DNA from: Woeseia sp.
Lineage (GTDB): Bacteria > Pseudomonadota > Gammaproteobacteria > Steroidobacterales > Woeseiaceae
Length of the DNA: 6,580 nucleotides
Reading direction: 5' to 3'
NCBI GenBank assembly: GCA_003229095.1
Contig: QIHS01000350.1
Location: 1-6,580, forward strand
Part shown: positions 5,441 to 6,580 of the stretch, one piece after another
Layout of the letters: every line of letters begins with the position of its first letter
Numbering within the stretch: position 1 is the stretch's first letter
The notes under the pieces: generated by a model
Told to the model about the DNA's origin: nothing
Seen by the model: only the letters and a program-made list of their open reading frames with translations
Database searches by the model: none
Made by a program: the position numbers and the translations under genes

Positions 5441-5457
5441 CAACTGGAAAGAAGATC

Positions 5458-5892
5458 ATGAAAACCTACTCTGCCAAGCCGCAAGATGTGATTCGCGACT
5501 GGTATGTGGTTGACGCCACAAATAAGACGCTCGGACGACTGTCGACTGAAATCGCCAGGCGCCTGCGTGGAAAGCACAAGCCGCAGTATACGCCGCACGT
5601 GGATACGGGTGACTACATCGTTGTCGTGAATGCGGGCAAGATTCGTGTGACGGGCAACAAGATGAAAGACAAGATGTATCACCGCTATACGGGCTACATC
5701 GGCAACCTGAAATCGATGTCGCTTGAGAAGCTGATGAAAGAGGCACCTGAGCGCGCGCTGCAGTTCGCGGTCAAGGGCATGATGCCGCGCAATCCGCTAG
5801 GGCGACAAATGTATTCGAAGCTGCGCGTATTTGCGGGTCCTGAGCACAACCATGAAGCTCAGCAGCCGATCCCACTGGAAATTAATGCCTGA
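5458..5892 (+). CDS. rplM: 50S ribosomal protein L13
   Basis: L13 is an early-assembly protein of the large ribosomal subunit that binds 23S rRNA. The 144-residue length is close to the usual 142. The N-terminus MKTYSAKPQDVIRDWYVVDATNKTLGRLST and the central KPQYTPHVDTGDYIVVVNAGKI (41-62) are typical. The family signature is complete at about 105-131: VKGMMPRNPLGRQM followed by YSKLRVFAGPEHNHEAQQP. The ATG at 5458 is preceded by GGAAAG nine bases upstream. It is the first gene of the conserved rplM-rpsI operon; rpsI begins 32 bases after its stop. Nothing unusual is seen in the protein. Confidence 0.99.
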   Translation: MKTYSAKPQDVIRDWYVVDATNKTLGRLSTEIARRLRGKHKPQYTPHVDTGDYIVVVNAGKIRVTGNKMKDKMYHRYTGYIGNLKSMSLEKLMKEAPERALQFAVKGMMPRNPLGRQMYSKLRVFAGPEHNHEAQQPIPLEINA

Positions 5893-5924
5893 GCGCGCAT
5901 CGCGTCAGGACAGAGGCAAACAAG

Positions 5925-6323
5925 ATGAGTGACACACAATTCTACGGAACCGGCCGGCGCAAATCGTCGACTGCGCGCGTTTTCATGAAAACCGGTTCTG
6001 GCGCGATCAAAGTAAACGACCGACCGCTGGACCAGTTCTTCGGACGCGAAACGGCTCGCATGATTGTTCGTCAGCCCCTCGAGCTGATTGAGATGACGGA
6101 AAAATTTGATATCAACGTCACCGTGAGCGGTGGTGGTACGACAGGCCAGGCTGGCGCTATTCGTCACGGGTTGACGCGTGCACTGATGAAGTACGACGAG
6201 GCACTGCGACCGACACTTCGCCAGGCCGGGTTTGTGACCCGCGATGCGCGTGAAGTTGAGCGCAAGAAAGTGGGAGTGGGGTTGAGGAAGGCTCGTCGGG
6301 CTACGCAGTACTCCAAGCGCTGA
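5925..6323 (+). CDS. rpsI: 30S ribosomal protein S9, with a two-residue tail insertion
   Basis: S9 sits in the head of the small ribosomal subunit; its basic C-terminal tail reaches the P-site tRNA, where the last arginine contacts the anticodon stem. The 132-residue protein shows YGTGRRKSSTARVF (7-20), FFGRETARMIVRQPLEL (38-54), GGGTTGQAGAIRHGLTRAL (69-87), GFVTRDAREVERKK (102-115) and terminal SKR. E. coli S9 is two residues shorter: its tail reads ERKKVGLRKARRRPQFSKR, whereas here it is ERKKVGVGLRKARRATQYSKR. The extra VG arises from a 6-base tandem duplication, GTGGGA then GTGGGG (6270-6281), that keeps the frame. ATG 5925 has AGAGG eight bases upstream. It is second in the operon and ends within an intrinsic terminator. 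Confidence 0.98.
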   Translation: MSDTQFYGTGRRKSSTARVFMKTGSGAIKVNDRPLDQFFGRETARMIVRQPLELIEMTEKFDINVTVSGGGTTGQAGAIRHGLTRALMKYDEALRPTLRQAGFVTRDAREVERKKVGVGLRKARRATQYSKR

Positions 6324-6336
6324 TTAAGCGTTTTTT
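6315..6336 (+). terminator. Intrinsic terminator of rplM-rpsI, overlapping the rpsI stop
   Basis: AAGCGCT (6315-6321) pairs with AGCGTTT (6327-6333), one G-U pair included, around the loop GATTA; the T-run reaches 6336. The rpsI TGA (6321-6323) is inside the hairpin. The stem is short and modest in strength, but stem plus T-run directly after the operon fits a terminator. Confidence 0.6.
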
Positions 6337-6345
6337 CAGCGATTG

Positions 6346-6375
6346 GACCCTTCGACTGGCTGGGTCAGGTTCTTT
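6346..6375 (+). terminator. Possible second, weak terminator hairpin
   Basis: GACCC (6346-6350) and GGGTC (6362-6366) pair around an 11-base loop, followed by GTTCTTT. The T-rich tail is poor and interrupted. It may back up the first terminator or simply be a spacer hairpin. Confidence 0.3.
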
Positions 6376-6423
6376 AATCTATCTGGCGTTTATCCGATCG
6401 TACGGAGTCATTTTTCGATTGGC

Positions 6424-6451
6424 TTGACACCTTCGAAAATGTCTTTACTAA
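6424..6451 (+). promoter_or_regulatory. Candidate tRNA-Gln promoter
   Basis: A perfect TTGACA (6424-6429) is followed after 16 bases by TACTAA (6446-6451), a weak -10. A GC-rich stretch (CCGCACCG, 6460-6467) follows, as in stringently controlled stable-RNA promoters. An AT-rich tract (TCATTTTTCGATT) lies upstream, where an UP element would be. A 13-base palindrome TCTTTACTAAAGA (6442-6454) covers the -10. The precise -10 is uncertain. Confidence 0.45.
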
Positions 6452-6502
6452 AGATAAATCCGCACCGACTGGTGTGACCACGGTTTGATGTGTGGGCGGA
6501 TT

Positions 6503-6576
6503 TGGGGGATCGTCTAGTGGTAGGACTGCGGACTCTGACTCCGCCAACCAAGGTTCGAATCCTTGTCCCCCAGCCA
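6503..6576 (+). tRNA. tRNA-Gln with anticodon CTG
   Basis: A full cloverleaf is visible. Acceptor arms TGGGGGA (6503-6509) and TCCCCCA (6566-6572) pair over seven bases with the weak U1-A72 pair typical of glutamine tRNA. The D arm has GTC (6512-6514) and GAC (6524-6526). The anticodon stem GCGGA / TCCGC (6528-6532, 6540-6544) encloses the loop CTCTGAC with anticodon CTG at 6535-6537, reading CAG codons. The variable loop is CAAC, and the T arm CAAGG-TTCGAAT-CCTTG is at 6549-6565. The discriminator is G6573 and CCA is encoded at 6574-6576. It lies about 180 bases after rpsI; further tRNAs may follow beyond the edge. Confidence 0.97.
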
Positions 6577-6580
6577 ATAT

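Larger units (their letters stand above)
5145..5457. other. Divergent intergenic region between coq7 and rplM
   Basis: This 313-base stretch holds no gene I can support. It contains the coq7 promoter candidates, an AT-rich segment (about 5220-5275) with a 7-base inverted repeat, the rplM promoter candidate (5297-5325), and the rplM leader (about 5332-5457). A 19-codon ATG frame at 5356-5415 inside the leader lacks a ribosome site and is not called. Confidence 0.7.

Noticed and set aside
6374..6577. Minus-strand open frame of 67 codons containing GGQGFEPWLAESESAVLPLDDPP
   Set aside because: It is the antisense of the tRNA-Gln gene and its promoter. This kind of peptide is a well-known spurious annotation opposite tRNA genes.

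Overview
The window is ordinary, densely packed chromosomal housekeeping DNA from a gammaproteobacterium of moderate-to-high GC. The protein types support this: a DjlA membrane co-chaperone, a Vfr/Crp/Clp-type regulator, an aerobic ubiquinone hydroxylase (Coq7), and an rplM-rpsI ribosomal operon close to coq7 and crp. The Crp-like protein looks intermediate between Pseudomonas Vfr and Xanthomonas Clp, so a Pseudomonas/Xanthomonas-like or related marine gammaproteobacterium is plausible. The genus cannot be named from the sequence. I see no mobile element, CRISPR array, phage gene or defence system.

Layout from left to right. Positions 1-991 (minus) hold a YihY/BrkB-family membrane protein cut by the left edge. 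Positions 1059-1958 (minus) hold purC (purine synthesis). A 179-base divergent region with an inverted repeat and three 10-base tandem repeats separates purC from djlA (2138-2941, plus). rpe (3038-3706, plus) follows with its own extended -10 promoter candidate. It meets a crp/vfr-like regulator (3717-4370, minus) tail to tail with only 10 bases between them. coq7 (4500-5144, minus) lies upstream of crp in the same direction. A 313-base divergent region then leads into rplM (5458-5892, plus) and rpsI (5925-6323, plus). An intrinsic terminator overlaps the rpsI stop, and a tRNA-Gln(CTG) gene with encoded CCA (6503-6576, plus) closes the window.

The genes do not form one pathway. They cover purine synthesis (purC), pentose phosphate metabolism (rpe), respiration (coq7), global control (crp-like), protein folding (djlA) and translation (rplM, rpsI, tRNA-Gln). 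No undescribed system was found. The points most worth checking are a two-residue VG tandem duplication in the normally invariant C-terminal tail of S9, the ligand pocket of the Crp-like protein, a coq7 start that may be leaderless, and several operator-like repeats between genes.
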